From the NCBI GenBank assembly GCA_020636005.1, contig JACJYR010000003.1:248001-312000 (forward strand): DNA of 64,000 nucleotides, given 5' to 3'. Origin of the DNA: Lewinellaceae bacterium (GTDB taxonomy: Bacteria; Bacteroidota; Bacteroidia; Chitinophagales; Saprospiraceae). Each line of letters opens with the position of its first letter. Position 1 is the stretch's first letter. The position numbers were made by a program, and so were the translations under genes. Below are positions 1 to 8,473 of this stretch, piece by piece. The notes under the pieces are model-generated. The model saw only the letters and a program-made list of their open reading frames with translations. It was not told where the DNA came from and made no database searches.

Positions 1-685
1 TCTGGGGGTCTTCTACCATATAAACCCCTTGAAGGATGCCTTCTGCCGGCTTGGAAATGGCGATGCTGATCTCTTCCGGGTTTCTCAAAATGCTTTTGGA
101 AAACTTTCTTATCTCGATGGGCATGGTTGCGGAAAACATCAGGGTCTGCCGTTCCCGGGGCAGCTTGTTTACCACGGTCATAATGTCCTGGATGAAGCCC
201 ATGTCGAGCATCCGGTCGGCTTCGTCCAGGATGAGGTGGCGCACCTTGTCGAGCTTGACATAGCCCAATTGGAGGTGCGCAAGGAAGCGGCCCGGTGTGG
301 CCACGATGATATCCGCTCCCTTTTTTAGTGCCCGCATTTCCATTTCCATTGAGTGCCCGTCCCTGCCGCCGTAGATGGCGATGGAACTGACCGGGGTGAA
401 ATAGGAAAATCCTTCCAACTGTTGGTCCACCTGGACGGCGAGCTCCCGGGTAGGTTCCAGGATAATGGTATCCACGCCATCGTTAGGCTCCGTGGTCAGG
501 CGGTTAATGATGGGGAGCAGGAACGCTCCTGTTTTTCCAGTGCCTGTTTGGGCGACCGCCAGGATGTCCTTGCGTTGCATGATGAGGGGGATGGCTTGTT
601 GCTGGATGGGAGTGGCTGTTTCAAAGCCCATTGCCTGAAGGCCTTCTATTAATTGTGGGTCAAACCCAAATTCGTCAAAACTCAA
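1..685 (-). CDS. DEAD-box RNA helicase, 3' part beyond the window
   Basis: ATP-dependent RNA helicase, probably acting in ribosome assembly or RNA turnover as RhlE/SrmB-type enzymes do. About 228 codons are visible. In order they show a Q motif (FGFDPQ...TPIQQQAIP), Walker A AQTGTGKT, motif Ia PTRELA, a GG motif, TPGR, DEAD, and SAT (LMFSAT). The helicase C-terminal domain lies off the left edge. The start is taken as TTG at 685-683: an in-frame stop lies only a few codons upstream and there is no ATG, so a non-ATG start is forced unless the sequence has an error. The family assignment is very safe; the exact subfamily is not. Confidence 0.93.
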   Translation of the reverse strand, partial: MSFDEFGFDPQLIEGLQAMGFETATPIQQQAIPLIMQRKDILAVAQTGTGKTGAFLLPIINRLTTEPNDGVDTIILEPTRELAVQVDQQLEGFSYFTPVSSIAIYGGRDGHSMEMEMRALKKGADIIVATPGRFLAHLQLGYVKLDKVRHLILDEADRMLDMGFIQDIMTVVNKLPRERQTLMFSATMPIEIRKFSKSILRNPEEISIAISKPAEGILQGVYMVEDPQ

Positions 686-909
686 TGTTGCTAAATTTTA
701 AAATTCGCTACCGGCACTTTCCTGGTTAGGGCATTGGTTTGCCGGTGTCCATTTGTTTAAATGATGTTGAAAAAATAACCTCTCCATTTTGTTTTTAGCG
801 CCCTATGTGCAAGAATGGGTTTTCATTGATAAAATGGCCATTTTACTTTTCCTATGGTTTAAACTGCCAAAAGTGGCGCAAGTTTGGTTTTTCTTGTTGA
901 ATTTGCAAA

Positions 910-2445
910 TTAGAAAGGTATATCCTCCTCATCGTTCATTTTAGAGGGTCTGGTAATGACGTTCGAGGGTTCAAATGGAGCGGCAAAAGGATCGCTGGAA
1001 GGGAATCCGTCAAAGTTCACGTCTTCCAAATCCGAGAATTTGGCAAATTGGTCCGTGAAGCGCAATTTCACGGTGTCCAGGGCACCGTTCCGGTGCTTGG
1101 CGATGATGATTTCGGCAATACCCTTCAAGGATTGCCCCGTTTCATCCTCCAGGATTTGATAGTATTCCGGCCTGTATATAAAGGTGACGATGTCGGCGTC
1201 CTGCTCGATGGCCCCGGACTCCCGTAGGTCTGAAAGCTGTGGCCGCTTGCTCCCGCCCCGCACCTCCACTGCCCGGCTCAGCTGCGACAGGGCGATGATA
1301 GGCACGTTCAACTCTTTTGCAAGGCCTTTCAAGGCCCTGGAAATAGAGCTGATTTCCTGCTCCCGGTTGCCTCCGTTGCGGTTGCCTTCCATGCCGCCGC
1401 TCATCAATTGGAGATAGTCAATGATGATCATCTGGATGTCGTGCTGCATTTTCAGGCGGCGGCATTTTGCCCGCAGTTCGAAGATGTTGATGCCCGGCGT
1501 GTCGTCAATAAAAATGGGCACTTCGCTCATCCGCTCGATGGTAGTGTGCAGTTGCTGCCACTCATACTCCTCCAGTTTGCCGGAGCGGAGTTTGGTGGCC
1601 GAGATTTCGGATTCCATCGAGATGAGGCGCTGCACCAACTGGGTGCTGGCCATTTCAAGCGAAAACAGGGCAACGGGTTTTTGAAAATCAATGGCCGCAT
1701 TTCGGGCCAGGGAGAGCGTGAAGCTTGTTTTGCCCATACCAGGCCTGGCTGCCACGATGATGAGGTCGGAGGGCTGCCAGCCGGAGGTGAGGCGGTCGAG
1801 GTTCGTGAAGCCCGTTGGGACGCCTGTGAGGCCATCCTTTTTGTTTTTTAGTTCTTCCAGGATTTTCAGGGTCTTGCTGGCCAGTTCTCCCATGCTCTCG
1901 TACTGGCGGCTGAGGTTGTTCTGGGTCACGTTGAAGAGGCCCTTTTCCGCATCGTCGAGCAGGGTGAAAACGTCGGTGGTATCCTCGTAGGCGTCCCGGA
2001 TGATTTGGGTGGATACTTTGATGAGTTCCCGCTGGATGTGTTTTTGGGCCACGATGCGGGCATGGAATTCAATGTTGGCACTGGAGGCTACGCGGCTGGT
2101 CAGTTCGACGAGGTAGTAGCCATTGCCGATGGATTCGAGGTCGCCCGATTTTTTGAGTTCTTCGGTGACGGTCAGGAGGTCCACTGGGTGGGATTTTTCA
2201 AACAGTTTCAGGATGGCCCTGTAAATAAGCTGGTGAGCCTCTGTGTAAAAACTTTCGGGCCGCAGGATGTCGAGCACAATTGGCAGGGCATCCTTATCGA
2301 GCATCAATGCGCCAAGCACGGCTTCTTCCAGCGGTACGGCCTGGGGCTGTACTTTCCCGAACACATAGTCGGAGAGCTGGCCCTCCTGCTTGCGGAGTTT
2401 GGATTTCAAGTCTATTTTCTTTGCCGTGTTGTTGTTGTCAGCCAT
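910..2445 (-). CDS. dnaB: Replicative DNA helicase DnaB
   Basis: Hexameric 5'-3' helicase that unwinds the chromosome ahead of the replisome. The 511 residues match the usual bacterial length. The N-terminal domain (about 35-140) begins with the typical EEAVLGALMLD stretch. A linker leads to the RecA-like domain, with Walker A RPGMGKTS near residues 234-241, Walker B IIIDYLQLM near 340-348, and the conserved SQLSRAVE and SDLRESGAIEQDAD segments. The short C-terminal tail is acidic. There is no intein in the Walker A or B region, where DnaB inteins usually sit. It is transcribed divergently from deoC across a 450-bp gap. Confidence 0.98.
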   Translation of the reverse strand: MADNNNTAKKIDLKSKLRKQEGQLSDYVFGKVQPQAVPLEEAVLGALMLDKDALPIVLDILRPESFYTEAHQLIYRAILKLFEKSHPVDLLTVTEELKKSGDLESIGNGYYLVELTSRVASSANIEFHARIVAQKHIQRELIKVSTQIIRDAYEDTTDVFTLLDDAEKGLFNVTQNNLSRQYESMGELASKTLKILEELKNKKDGLTGVPTGFTNLDRLTSGWQPSDLIIVAARPGMGKTSFTLSLARNAAIDFQKPVALFSLEMASTQLVQRLISMESEISATKLRSGKLEEYEWQQLHTTIERMSEVPIFIDDTPGINIFELRAKCRRLKMQHDIQMIIIDYLQLMSGGMEGNRNGGNREQEISSISRALKGLAKELNVPIIALSQLSRAVEVRGGSKRPQLSDLRESGAIEQDADIVTFIYRPEYYQILEDETGQSLKGIAEIIIAKHRNGALDTVKLRFTDQFAKFSDLEDVNFDGFPSSDPFAAPFEPSNVITRPSKMNDEEDIPF

Positions 2446-2898
2446 AAGGTTGTTAAATTTGAAGGGTATCCTAACGGGAAGGCGGAAAAAACAGGGTCAA
2501 AACAATTGCCACAGTTTGTCTTTGGTTCCTGACAAAAGTACGATTATATTTCCAAAGGCCGATTCGGTACCGGTCTTGCAGCGCTGTGGAAAAGTCGGCA
2601 AAAAATGTGGAGATCCGCATCTCAACTCCTAAACATGCGCACAATTTTTACAGAACCGCAACAGACATCCCTGCAATCCTTTGCTCCTGAACAGTTTAAT
2701 AGCTTTGATTTTGAGGCGGTACTTCCCCTGACTGTGTTTTTCTTGTTGTGGAAAACTGCGTGCTTTTTTTTTGAAATAATTGCCCAACGCTCAAAAACAG
2801 AATTTTATACTAACTTGCCGCCCCAACCGGAGAGCTTTTTCTTTGCGACAAACTGTAGCTGGAGGCCACCGGTTTTACCTGAGTTTTCTTCATCAATC
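2446..2898. other. Intergenic region between divergent dnaB and deoC
   Basis: This 453-bp stretch holds the promoters of dnaB (minus) and deoC (plus). The deoC reading frame stays open back to 2605, but the extra N-terminus is low-complexity and has no aldolase character, so I treat it as untranslated. A TAnnTTTG match (TAGCTTTG, 2700-2707) could serve deoC, but its nearest upstream TTG is only 16 bp away. I see no repeat or RNA gene. Confidence 0.6.
2533..2540 (-). promoter_or_regulatory. Candidate -7 box for dnaB
   Basis: On the minus strand this reads TACTTTTG, a perfect match to the Bacteroidota primary sigma -7 consensus TAnnTTTG, about 90 bp before the dnaB ATG. No TTG (-33 element) lies at the ideal 19-21 bp spacing, so support is partial. 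The same octamer stands upstream of the minus-strand genes starting at 7819 and 53499. Confidence 0.45.
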
Positions 2899-3561
2899 AT
2901 GGATTTAGCCCATTTTATCGACCATACTTTATTAAAGCCTGACTCCAGTTCCAACCATATCAAACTTCTTTGCGAGGAGGCAATACAGTACCAGTTTGCA
3001 GCAGTTTGCGTGCCCCCGTACTATGTTAAGGACGTGGCACATTGGCTGGAAAAAAGCCCGGTAAAGATCGCAACGGTGGTTGGTTTCCCATTGGGTTATG
3101 CAGCTACGGCGGCCAAGGTAGAGGAAATAAAGCGGGCCATAGACGAAGGAGCGGACGAACTGGATGCGGTGGTAAACATCTGCGCCGTAAAAAATGGAAA
3201 CTGGAATTTCGTCAAAAATGAAATTGACTCCTTGACCACCGCCTCCCACATGCGGGGAAAAATGGTCAAAGTCATTTTGGAGACCGGCCTGCTGGTGGAA
3301 AAAGAAATTTTTAAATTGTGCGATATTTGCACAGAGGCACAAGTAGATTTTGTGAAGACTTCCACCGGATTTGCCCAGCAAGGCGCCACCGTTGAGGTCA
3401 TCTCCCTGCTGCGGGGCAGGCTGCCCAAGTCCATCAAGATCAAAGCCTCCGGTGGTATCCGTGATCGCCAGTTTGCCGAACAACTCATACAGGCCGGCGC
3501 AGAAAGGATCGGAACTTCGGCGGGTGTTCAATTGGTATCGGGAACGGCCGTCACAAATTAA
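2899..3561 (+). CDS. deoC: Deoxyribose-phosphate aldolase
   Basis: Class I aldolase that splits 2-deoxyribose-5-phosphate into glyceraldehyde-3-phosphate and acetaldehyde in deoxynucleoside catabolism. It has 220 residues from the chosen ATG (MDLAHFIDHTLLKP), the standard start and length for the short DeoC family. Schiff-base Lys is expected at about 153 (DFVKTSTGF), with the second lysine at about 182 (IKIKASGGIR) and the conserved Asp in ELDAVVN (about 89). The C-terminal GTSAG phosphate-binding segment is present. The SPOR-protein gene follows after 6 bp, so the two are probably co-transcribed. Confidence 0.96.
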   Translation: MDLAHFIDHTLLKPDSSSNHIKLLCEEAIQYQFAAVCVPPYYVKDVAHWLEKSPVKIATVVGFPLGYAATAAKVEEIKRAIDEGADELDAVVNICAVKNGNWNFVKNEIDSLTTASHMRGKMVKVILETGLLVEKEIFKLCDICTEAQVDFVKTSTGFAQQGATVEVISLLRGRLPKSIKIKASGGIRDRQFAEQLIQAGAERIGTSAGVQLVSGTAVTN

Positions 3562-3567
3562 TCAGCC

Positions 3568-3966
3568 ATGAAAAAATCTTTCCTTGTTCTATTTGCAGCA
3601 ATCGCTTTTGCCTTTGCCTCAAGCGCCCAGGGTACCGTTACTGAAAAGATGGAACCGGGCGTTGCCAACCTGATGAAGCGCTTCGTAGAAATTAACAAAA
3701 CAACAACCGCCGTAAAGGGATGGCGGGTGCAAATTCTGGCTACCACCGACCGCCAGCGAATGGAAGATGCGCTCCGCCAGTTCGAAGAGCTCTATCCCAG
3801 CATCCCCGCCGATTGGGTACATGCCAAACCTTATTACAAGGTACGTGCCGGCGCCTTTACCTCCAAGCAGGATGCCATGCCCACGCTTTACATCCTCAAA
3901 AGGGATTACCCGGCAGCATACCCTGTTCAGGACAATGAAATAAAACCCGAAGAATTGTTGAAGTAA
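3568..3966 (+). CDS. Exported SPOR-domain protein
   Basis: 132-residue protein with a clear N-terminal signal peptide (MKKSFLVLFAAIAFAFASSAQ) and one C-terminal SPOR-like domain: GWRVQILATTDRQ, then a YKVRAGAF motif, about residues 50-120. SPOR domains bind peptidoglycan with denuded glycan strands and often sit at division sites. Nothing else is fused to the domain here, so it may be a small periplasmic peptidoglycan-binding protein. It begins 6 bp after deoC and lies 51 bp before dapD. The domain call is good; the cellular role is inferred. Confidence 0.85.
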   Translation: MKKSFLVLFAAIAFAFASSAQGTVTEKMEPGVANLMKRFVEINKTTTAVKGWRVQILATTDRQRMEDALRQFEELYPSIPADWVHAKPYYKVRAGAFTSKQDAMPTLYILKRDYPAAYPVQDNEIKPEELLK

Positions 3967-4017
3967 AAATCGGCCGTCAGTCCAACCAACATCAATCGTC
4001 CACCGCCAATTATATTT

Positions 4018-4836
4018 ATGCAAGCACTTGAGCAAACTATCAACCAGGCCTGGGAAGACCGTGCCCAACTGGAACAAAAAAACGTGCAGGAAGCTATTCG
4101 CCACGTTATTGCTCTCCTGGACAAAGGAAAGCTGCGGGTAGCTGAACCTGCCGCCGAAGGCACCTGGAAAGTGAATGACTGGGTGAAAAAAGCCGTCATC
4201 CTCTATTTCCCCATCCAGAAAATGGAAACCATCGAAGCCCCGCCATTCGAGTTTCACGATAAAATACCTTTGAAAAAAGATTTTGCAGCACAAGGGGTGC
4301 GGGTCGTGCCACATGCCATTGCCAGGTTTGGTGCCTTCCTCGAACCCGGTGTCATCATGATGCCAAGCTATGTTAATATCGGTGCTTATGTCGGCGCTGG
4401 CACTATGGTAGATACCTGGGCCACCGTAGGCTCCTGCGCCCAGATCGGAAAGAATGTCCACTTGAGCGGCGGGGTAGGCATCGGCGGTGTGCTGGAGCCT
4501 GTACAGGCTGCACCGACCATCATCGAGGACGAATGCTTCATCGGCTCACGTTGCATTGTAGTGGAAGGGGTAAGGGTAGGGCGGGAAGCCGTGTTGGGCG
4601 CCAATGTCGTTTTGACCCAATCCACCCGGATCATTGATGTAACAGGTAAAGAACCCGTGACCTACAAAGGCGTGGTACCTGCCCGTTCGGTGGTCATCCC
4701 CGGTACCTATCCCAAGCAATTCCCTGCCGGTGAATACCAGGTTGCCTGTGCCTTGATTATTGGAAAGCGGAGCGAAAGTACAAATACGAAAGTTTCATTA
4801 AACGAAGCATTGCGGGAATATGGGGTAGCGGTTTGA
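4018..4836 (+). CDS. dapD: Tetrahydrodipicolinate N-succinyltransferase
   Basis: Transfers succinyl from succinyl-CoA to tetrahydrodipicolinate in the succinylase branch of lysine/diaminopimelate synthesis. Its 272 residues match the family. The N-terminal helical domain (1-100) is followed by a left-handed beta-helix of hexapeptide repeats (about 105-235; for example IGAYVGAGTMVDTWATVGSCAQIG, split over several turns) with the signature region GGVGIGGVLEP. The C-terminal strand region ends near ESTNTKVSLNEALR. It sits next to cell-wall gene 3568-3966, consistent with a role in supplying DAP for peptidoglycan. A MITE-like element begins 10 bp after the stop codon. Confidence 0.96.
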   Translation: MQALEQTINQAWEDRAQLEQKNVQEAIRHVIALLDKGKLRVAEPAAEGTWKVNDWVKKAVILYFPIQKMETIEAPPFEFHDKIPLKKDFAAQGVRVVPHAIARFGAFLEPGVIMMPSYVNIGAYVGAGTMVDTWATVGSCAQIGKNVHLSGGVGIGGVLEPVQAAPTIIEDECFIGSRCIVVEGVRVGREAVLGANVVLTQSTRIIDVTGKEPVTYKGVVPARSVVIPGTYPKQFPAGEYQVACALIIGKRSESTNTKVSLNEALREYGVAV

Positions 4837-4845
4837 AGACGGCTT

Positions 4846-4948
4846 TATAGATAGTCACATTTAAAATTGATTGGGACAAAATTCTAAGTCACTGACTTTC
4901 AATAAAATGACTTTAATGACCACTGGCTTTTAATGACGATTGTCTATA
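4846..4948 (+). mobile_element. MITE-like element, copy 1
   Basis: One of three 103-bp copies in the same orientation (others at 29693-29795 and 45704-45806), differing at only a few positions. It starts TATAGATAGTCA and ends TGACGATTGTCTATA, giving imperfect terminal inverted repeats. The interior contains repeated TGACTT/AATGACC words. It has no coding capacity. It lies between the convergent dapD and AraC-type genes. Confidence 0.8.
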
Positions 4949-4964
4949 GAAGTGGGCTTGCTTG

Positions 4965-6494
4965 TCATTGTTCGCTGTTCTCCTTGATCCTGTAAGCCGA
5001 CGGCGTCATACCTATTTCCTTTTTGAAACAACGGTTGAAGGAAGCCTTGTTGTTGAAACCCGCCTCAAAGGCGATTTGTATTATCGTGTAATGGTCATAG
5101 GCAGGATCCGCCAATAGTCGTTTTGTATGTTCCACCCTGTATTTGTTCATCAATTCAAAAAAATTGACCCCGTAATGTTCGTTAATGACCTGCGACAACT
5201 GGTGGCGGCTGATGTCCAGGTAGGCGGCCAAATCGGCCAGCCGCAGCTCGTTTTCCTTAAAAACCTGCTCCTCCTGTAACAGCCGCTCCATGCGCCGCTT
5301 GATGGATTCGCTTGCGCTATCGGTCAGGCTGGAAGATTGGTATTTTTTTACGGGCAAATAATTGCCGATAGGCTCGCTGCTGAATATCCTTTTTTGCAAC
5401 AGGCCCATATAGGCCACGGACAAAATACCCAGCCCCATGACGAAACTGATGGCATAATCCCATTCGGGGTTGAAGAAGGAACAGCGCACCAATATGAAAT
5501 AAGTGAGAAATGCAGCGGTATATAGTATCATCCCCCATGCTACCACCCTTGTCCATATTTTTATATTGGAATCCACCTGCCATTCATTTTTCGTCATGTA
5601 AAAGATAAGCACTGAATAAAAAAGGAGGTGCCCGGTGAGCAAAGTGGGGGACGTGCCAATAATAAATAAATCCCTTGATATTCCTGTTTGCAATCCGAAA
5701 TCAGCCAATATTCCCGGCAGTGAAAGCAGTAGTGACAACGCAGGGATTATGTAATGCACCGCCACTTCCTTGCCCGTATAATCTTCCTTAAAAGTGTCTT
5801 TTAAATAAAAATATAAAGAAGGCCCGACCAGGAAAGTCAGGAAGGGCCATATATTCTGTATATAGGGAAAATATAACGCATAGCCTGTCCATATCACGAC
5901 GTAGGAAATGAGAATAAGTGCAAATGCAAACATTACCGCAGAAAGCCATTTTTCCCCGGCAGAAAACCTCGATTTCCCAAACAATAAAATAAAACCAATC
6001 AACAGCCCCAATACTGCTATTACCGCTAGCAGGCCCGTCCAAATATTGAAAGCAGGCCCAACGGAATGTTTCAGTCGGATAAACGCTTCATACTCTTTTG
6101 CCAAATGGTCGAACTCTTTTTGCGAAAGCATCCTGTCATTGAGGATGCCCGGAGGGATCATCTGCAGGAGCGCCAGGGCCAGGCTGTCGTTGCCCAGGGT
6201 GGCCTGGCATTTTGCCAGCCAAAAAGTGGCCAGGTGCTGCTGCTGTGCTTCCATCTGACGGACTTCCTGGAACAGGGCCATTGCCCGCTCCACGTCGCCG
6301 TTCCTGTATAAACAGACCGCCCCGTTGAATTTCATCCCCTCGCTTACCAGCGGCGTTTGCTCCAGTTCCGAAGCTATTTCAGCGCATTCCTGCCTTGCTA
6401 CCGCCGAGGCCAGGGCCTCGTTGGTCAGTTGCCCGGAAACATAACCGACGTTGCAAGCGATAATGAGCAGTATCAGTAGCTGTTTACTTTTCAT
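4965..6494 (-). CDS. Membrane-anchored AraC-family transcriptional regulator
   Basis: 509-residue protein. An N-terminal signal-like helix is followed by a TPR-like stretch (about 30-135) expected outside the membrane. Next comes a block of seven or eight transmembrane helices (about 150-370), and last a cytoplasmic AraC/XylS DNA-binding domain (about 405-505, ending FNNKASFNRCFKKEIGMTPSAYR, a textbook HTH_18 signature). This layout, an exported sensor plus membrane domain fused to HTH_18, is common in Bacteroidota, but the ligand is unknown. Gene composition is visibly more AT-rich than dapD. The target may be nearby; an inverted repeat array lies directly upstream. Confidence 0.88.
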   Translation of the reverse strand: MKSKQLLILLIIACNVGYVSGQLTNEALASAVARQECAEIASELEQTPLVSEGMKFNGAVCLYRNGDVERAMALFQEVRQMEAQQQHLATFWLAKCQATLGNDSLALALLQMIPPGILNDRMLSQKEFDHLAKEYEAFIRLKHSVGPAFNIWTGLLAVIAVLGLLIGFILLFGKSRFSAGEKWLSAVMFAFALILISYVVIWTGYALYFPYIQNIWPFLTFLVGPSLYFYLKDTFKEDYTGKEVAVHYIIPALSLLLSLPGILADFGLQTGISRDLFIIGTSPTLLTGHLLFYSVLIFYMTKNEWQVDSNIKIWTRVVAWGMILYTAAFLTYFILVRCSFFNPEWDYAISFVMGLGILSVAYMGLLQKRIFSSEPIGNYLPVKKYQSSSLTDSASESIKRRMERLLQEEQVFKENELRLADLAAYLDISRHQLSQVINEHYGVNFFELMNKYRVEHTKRLLADPAYDHYTIIQIAFEAGFNNKASFNRCFKKEIGMTPSAYRIKENSEQ

Positions 6495-6507
6495 AGCTTG
6501 AATATGG

Positions 6508-6696
6508 TTTTTGAGATTGTTTGAAAATGGTTTGAGATTGTTTGAAAATGGTTTGAAATGGTAAGGTATAGCACGGCAACAATCTCAAACGACCCCCAAC
6601 AATTTTCAAACAATTTCAAACCATCTCAAACAACCCCCAACAATTTTCAAACAATCTCAAACAATCTCAAACAACCCCCAACAATTTTCAAACAAC
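6508..6696. repeat. Two-armed inverted tandem repeat array
   Basis: The left arm (6508-6561) repeats a 21-bp unit of the type GTTTGAGATTGTTTGAAAAT. The right arm (6580-6696) carries three copies of a 41-bp unit containing CCCCCAACAATTTTCAAACA and is largely the reverse complement of the left arm. It sits immediately after the stop of the 6698-7819 gene and just upstream of the AraC-type gene, both on the minus strand. It could form a large hairpin in a read-through transcript. Confidence 0.85.
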
Positions 6697-6697
6697 A

Positions 6698-7819
6698 CTA
6701 TCTCTGCACCACCACTTTTTGCCTGCCCACCGTGCCGTCCGGCAATTTAGCAGTGAGGTGATAGATCCCATTGGCCAGGTTGGAGGCATCCCAGGTAGTG
6801 CTGTCGGAAAAATTAAATTTCATGACCAACATCCCCGTTGCATTGTACACCTCAAAAAACTGTTTGGGCTGGAGGGCATCCGGGTTTGAAACCTGGAAAA
6901 GATTTCCAACGGAAGGCGTCACAAAAACGGCATCTTTAAAAACTTCAAGGGCGGAAGTGGGAGCGACGGGCCGGAACACCACCGCATTGGGCACCTGTAG
7001 GTTCAGCGCACCGGCCGGTATGAGGTTCTTGATAAAATTACCTTCGGGGCTATAGACTTTGACGGTGGAAGCGCCGCCAACCCCAATGGCAATATCGCCG
7101 TTCGGAAAAAAGTCCACGCCTTCGACCTGCGGCACCCCGGAGATGAAAACGCCGATATAGTTACCCTGGCTGTCAAATCGTTTGACAGAGCCGGCATTCC
7201 AGTCCGATACGAAGAGGTCGCCGTTTTCACCAAACCAGATGTTGGTGGGGCCGGCCAGGTTGGTGCTGATGAATTTGCCAAGATCTGCCCCGGCAGGGCT
7301 GAATTTTTTGACATACCTGCCATTGTAGGAAGACACATACAGGTTTCCAACGGTGTCCCAGGCAAGGCCGATACTGTTGTCCACGACAGCGGTCGTAAAA
7401 TCATCCACAAAAGTGCCGTCGAGCTTATAGCGTTTCACCTTGCCGTTGCCTGTCCATTGCAGGACGTAGAGCAGGCTGTCCGGTCCGAGTTCCATGCGGG
7501 TAGGGCCTCCGATGCCCGTCGCAAATTCCCCGATAAAATCGCCCGTGGTGGCGTTGAATTTGGAAATGACGTTTGTGTTGAGATTAGACACCAGCACCGT
7601 ATTATCGCTTTCGATGAAAAAAATATCCTGTGGCCATGACAGGTGGTCGGAAATGAAGACCTCGCCATTTCCGCCGTTTTGGTCGAATTTCAGGATTTGC
7701 CAAGGCTCCTGGGTGAAGCCTCCGGCGTCGCTGATGTAAACGTCAAAATTTTGAGCCAGCAGAGGTGTAAAGAAGCTAACAAAGAGAAAGCTGAGGAGTG
7801 GTAAACTTTTACTTTTCAT
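6698..7819 (-). CDS. NHL/SMP-30-like beta-propeller protein with T9SS sorting domain
   Basis: 373 residues from the chosen ATG (MKSKSLPLLSFLFVSFF...LAQ signal peptide); an upstream ATG at 7861 would add 14 residues before the signal and is unlikely. The middle (about 25-290) is a six-bladed propeller of NHL type with repeats such as GDLFVSDWNAGSVKRFD and GNLYVSSYNGRYVKKFS. The C-terminal 75 residues (SVGNLFQVSN to GRQKVVVQR) form a T9SS type A sorting domain, so the protein should be exported and attached to the surface. Enzymatic activity (lactonase-like) cannot be judged from the sequence. Confidence 0.85.
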   Translation of the reverse strand: MKSKSLPLLSFLFVSFFTPLLAQNFDVYISDAGGFTQEPWQILKFDQNGGNGEVFISDHLSWPQDIFFIESDNTVLVSNLNTNVISKFNATTGDFIGEFATGIGGPTRMELGPDSLLYVLQWTGNGKVKRYKLDGTFVDDFTTAVVDNSIGLAWDTVGNLYVSSYNGRYVKKFSPAGADLGKFISTNLAGPTNIWFGENGDLFVSDWNAGSVKRFDSQGNYIGVFISGVPQVEGVDFFPNGDIAIGVGGASTVKVYSPEGNFIKNLIPAGALNLQVPNAVVFRPVAPTSALEVFKDAVFVTPSVGNLFQVSNPDALQPKQFFEVYNATGMLVMKFNFSDSTTWDASNLANGIYHLTAKLPDGTVGRQKVVVQR

Positions 7820-7961
7820 AGCAGCAGATATTTTGGTGAAATAAGGGTAAAACAACAGCAAAGCCGCCAGTCTGGGGTGTATTTTTATAAAGGCTTACCT
7901 TATTTTGCGGGGCGACACTTGAAAATGTCTTTCTACTGGCAATTATTATTTCGATCAGTTG

Positions 7962-7969
7962 CAAAAGTA
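7962..7969 (-). promoter_or_regulatory. Candidate -7 box for the NHL-propeller gene
   Basis: Minus-strand TACTTTTG matches TAnnTTTG and lies about 140 bp before the chosen ATG at 7819. No well-spaced TTG is visible. Confidence 0.4.
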
Positions 7970-8064
7970 CAGTTTGATCATGCAGTCATTGCTCGCTTGC
8001 CAACTGCCAACTTTTCCCTGTTTACACCAATTTAGGCCATAATTCAATTATTTTTACCGCTCAT

Positions 8065-8078
8065 CCATTAACCTTTTT
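8065..8078 (+). promoter_or_regulatory. Shared motif CCATTAACCTTTTT, copy 1 (dead sigma gene)
   Basis: This motif recurs at 20955, 25987 and 29847. Here it starts exactly 27 bp before the TTG start of a decayed sigma gene, the same spacing as upstream of the intact sigma gene. It may be a promoter element of the sigma factor itself; that is inference. Confidence 0.55.
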
Positions 8079-8091
8079 CAAAAGGAAAACA

Positions 8092-8427
8092 TTGAAAATC
8101 GAACTCCCCTTTAAGAAAGATGCAGGCAAGTTGGACAACCAAACGTTCTTCAACTCGCTGGGGCGGGCAGAAGCGCCCGCCATCCGGCTGTTGGCCAAAA
8201 AAATTTCCTATGGTGTCCGGCAGGCGGCTGCCCTGGCAAGTCTTCAGCCCTAAGATGCGGAAGAATTGGTGAACGAGGCCAACCGCCAACGCATCACTAC
8301 CACCTTCGTCGCCCGCAAAGGGCGGGACAGTACCAAAATGACCGTTTTCAACAACATGGTCAACCTGGCGAACGACTTGCTTCCACCGGCGGTGGTGAAG
8401 GGGATCAAGAAGTTTCGGAAAAACTGA
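8092..8427 (+). pseudogene. Decayed ECF sigma factor gene
   Basis: Translation from the TTG at 8092 gives LKIELPFKKDAGKLDNQ, then TFFNSLGRAEAPAIRLLAKK, then ISYGV. This is closely similar to the N-terminus of the intact sigma factor at 20982 (LKIGLPLKRDKGQVDNQPFF...LGRAEPAAIRLL). A TAA at 8251-8253 interrupts the frame after 53 codons. The frame then resumes with DAEELVNEA, which matches the intact gene, before diverging and ending at 8427. Sigma region 4 is missing. It is therefore a truncated, inactivated paralogue lying just upstream of the hybrid regulator. Confidence 0.8.
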
Positions 8428-8439
8428 GGATCTTTTAAT

Positions 8440-8447
8440 TATCTTTG
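8440..8447 (+). promoter_or_regulatory. Candidate -7 box for the hybrid regulator
   Basis: TATCTTTG matches TAnnTTTG. A transcript start about 7 bp downstream would fall at or after the ATG at 8453, which favours the second ATG at 8474 as the real start codon. Confidence 0.45.
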
Positions 8448-8473
8448 GGTGAATGCTGTTTTCCCCAATCAAG

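Noticed and set aside
2605..2898. N-terminal extension of deoC
   Set aside because: The aldolase fold starts at MDLAHFIDHT; the extra 98 residues have no similarity and the family is about 220 residues.
6508..6696. CRISPR-like appearance of the repeat array
   Set aside because: There are no unique spacers of constant length, repeats run directly into each other and no cas gene is present.
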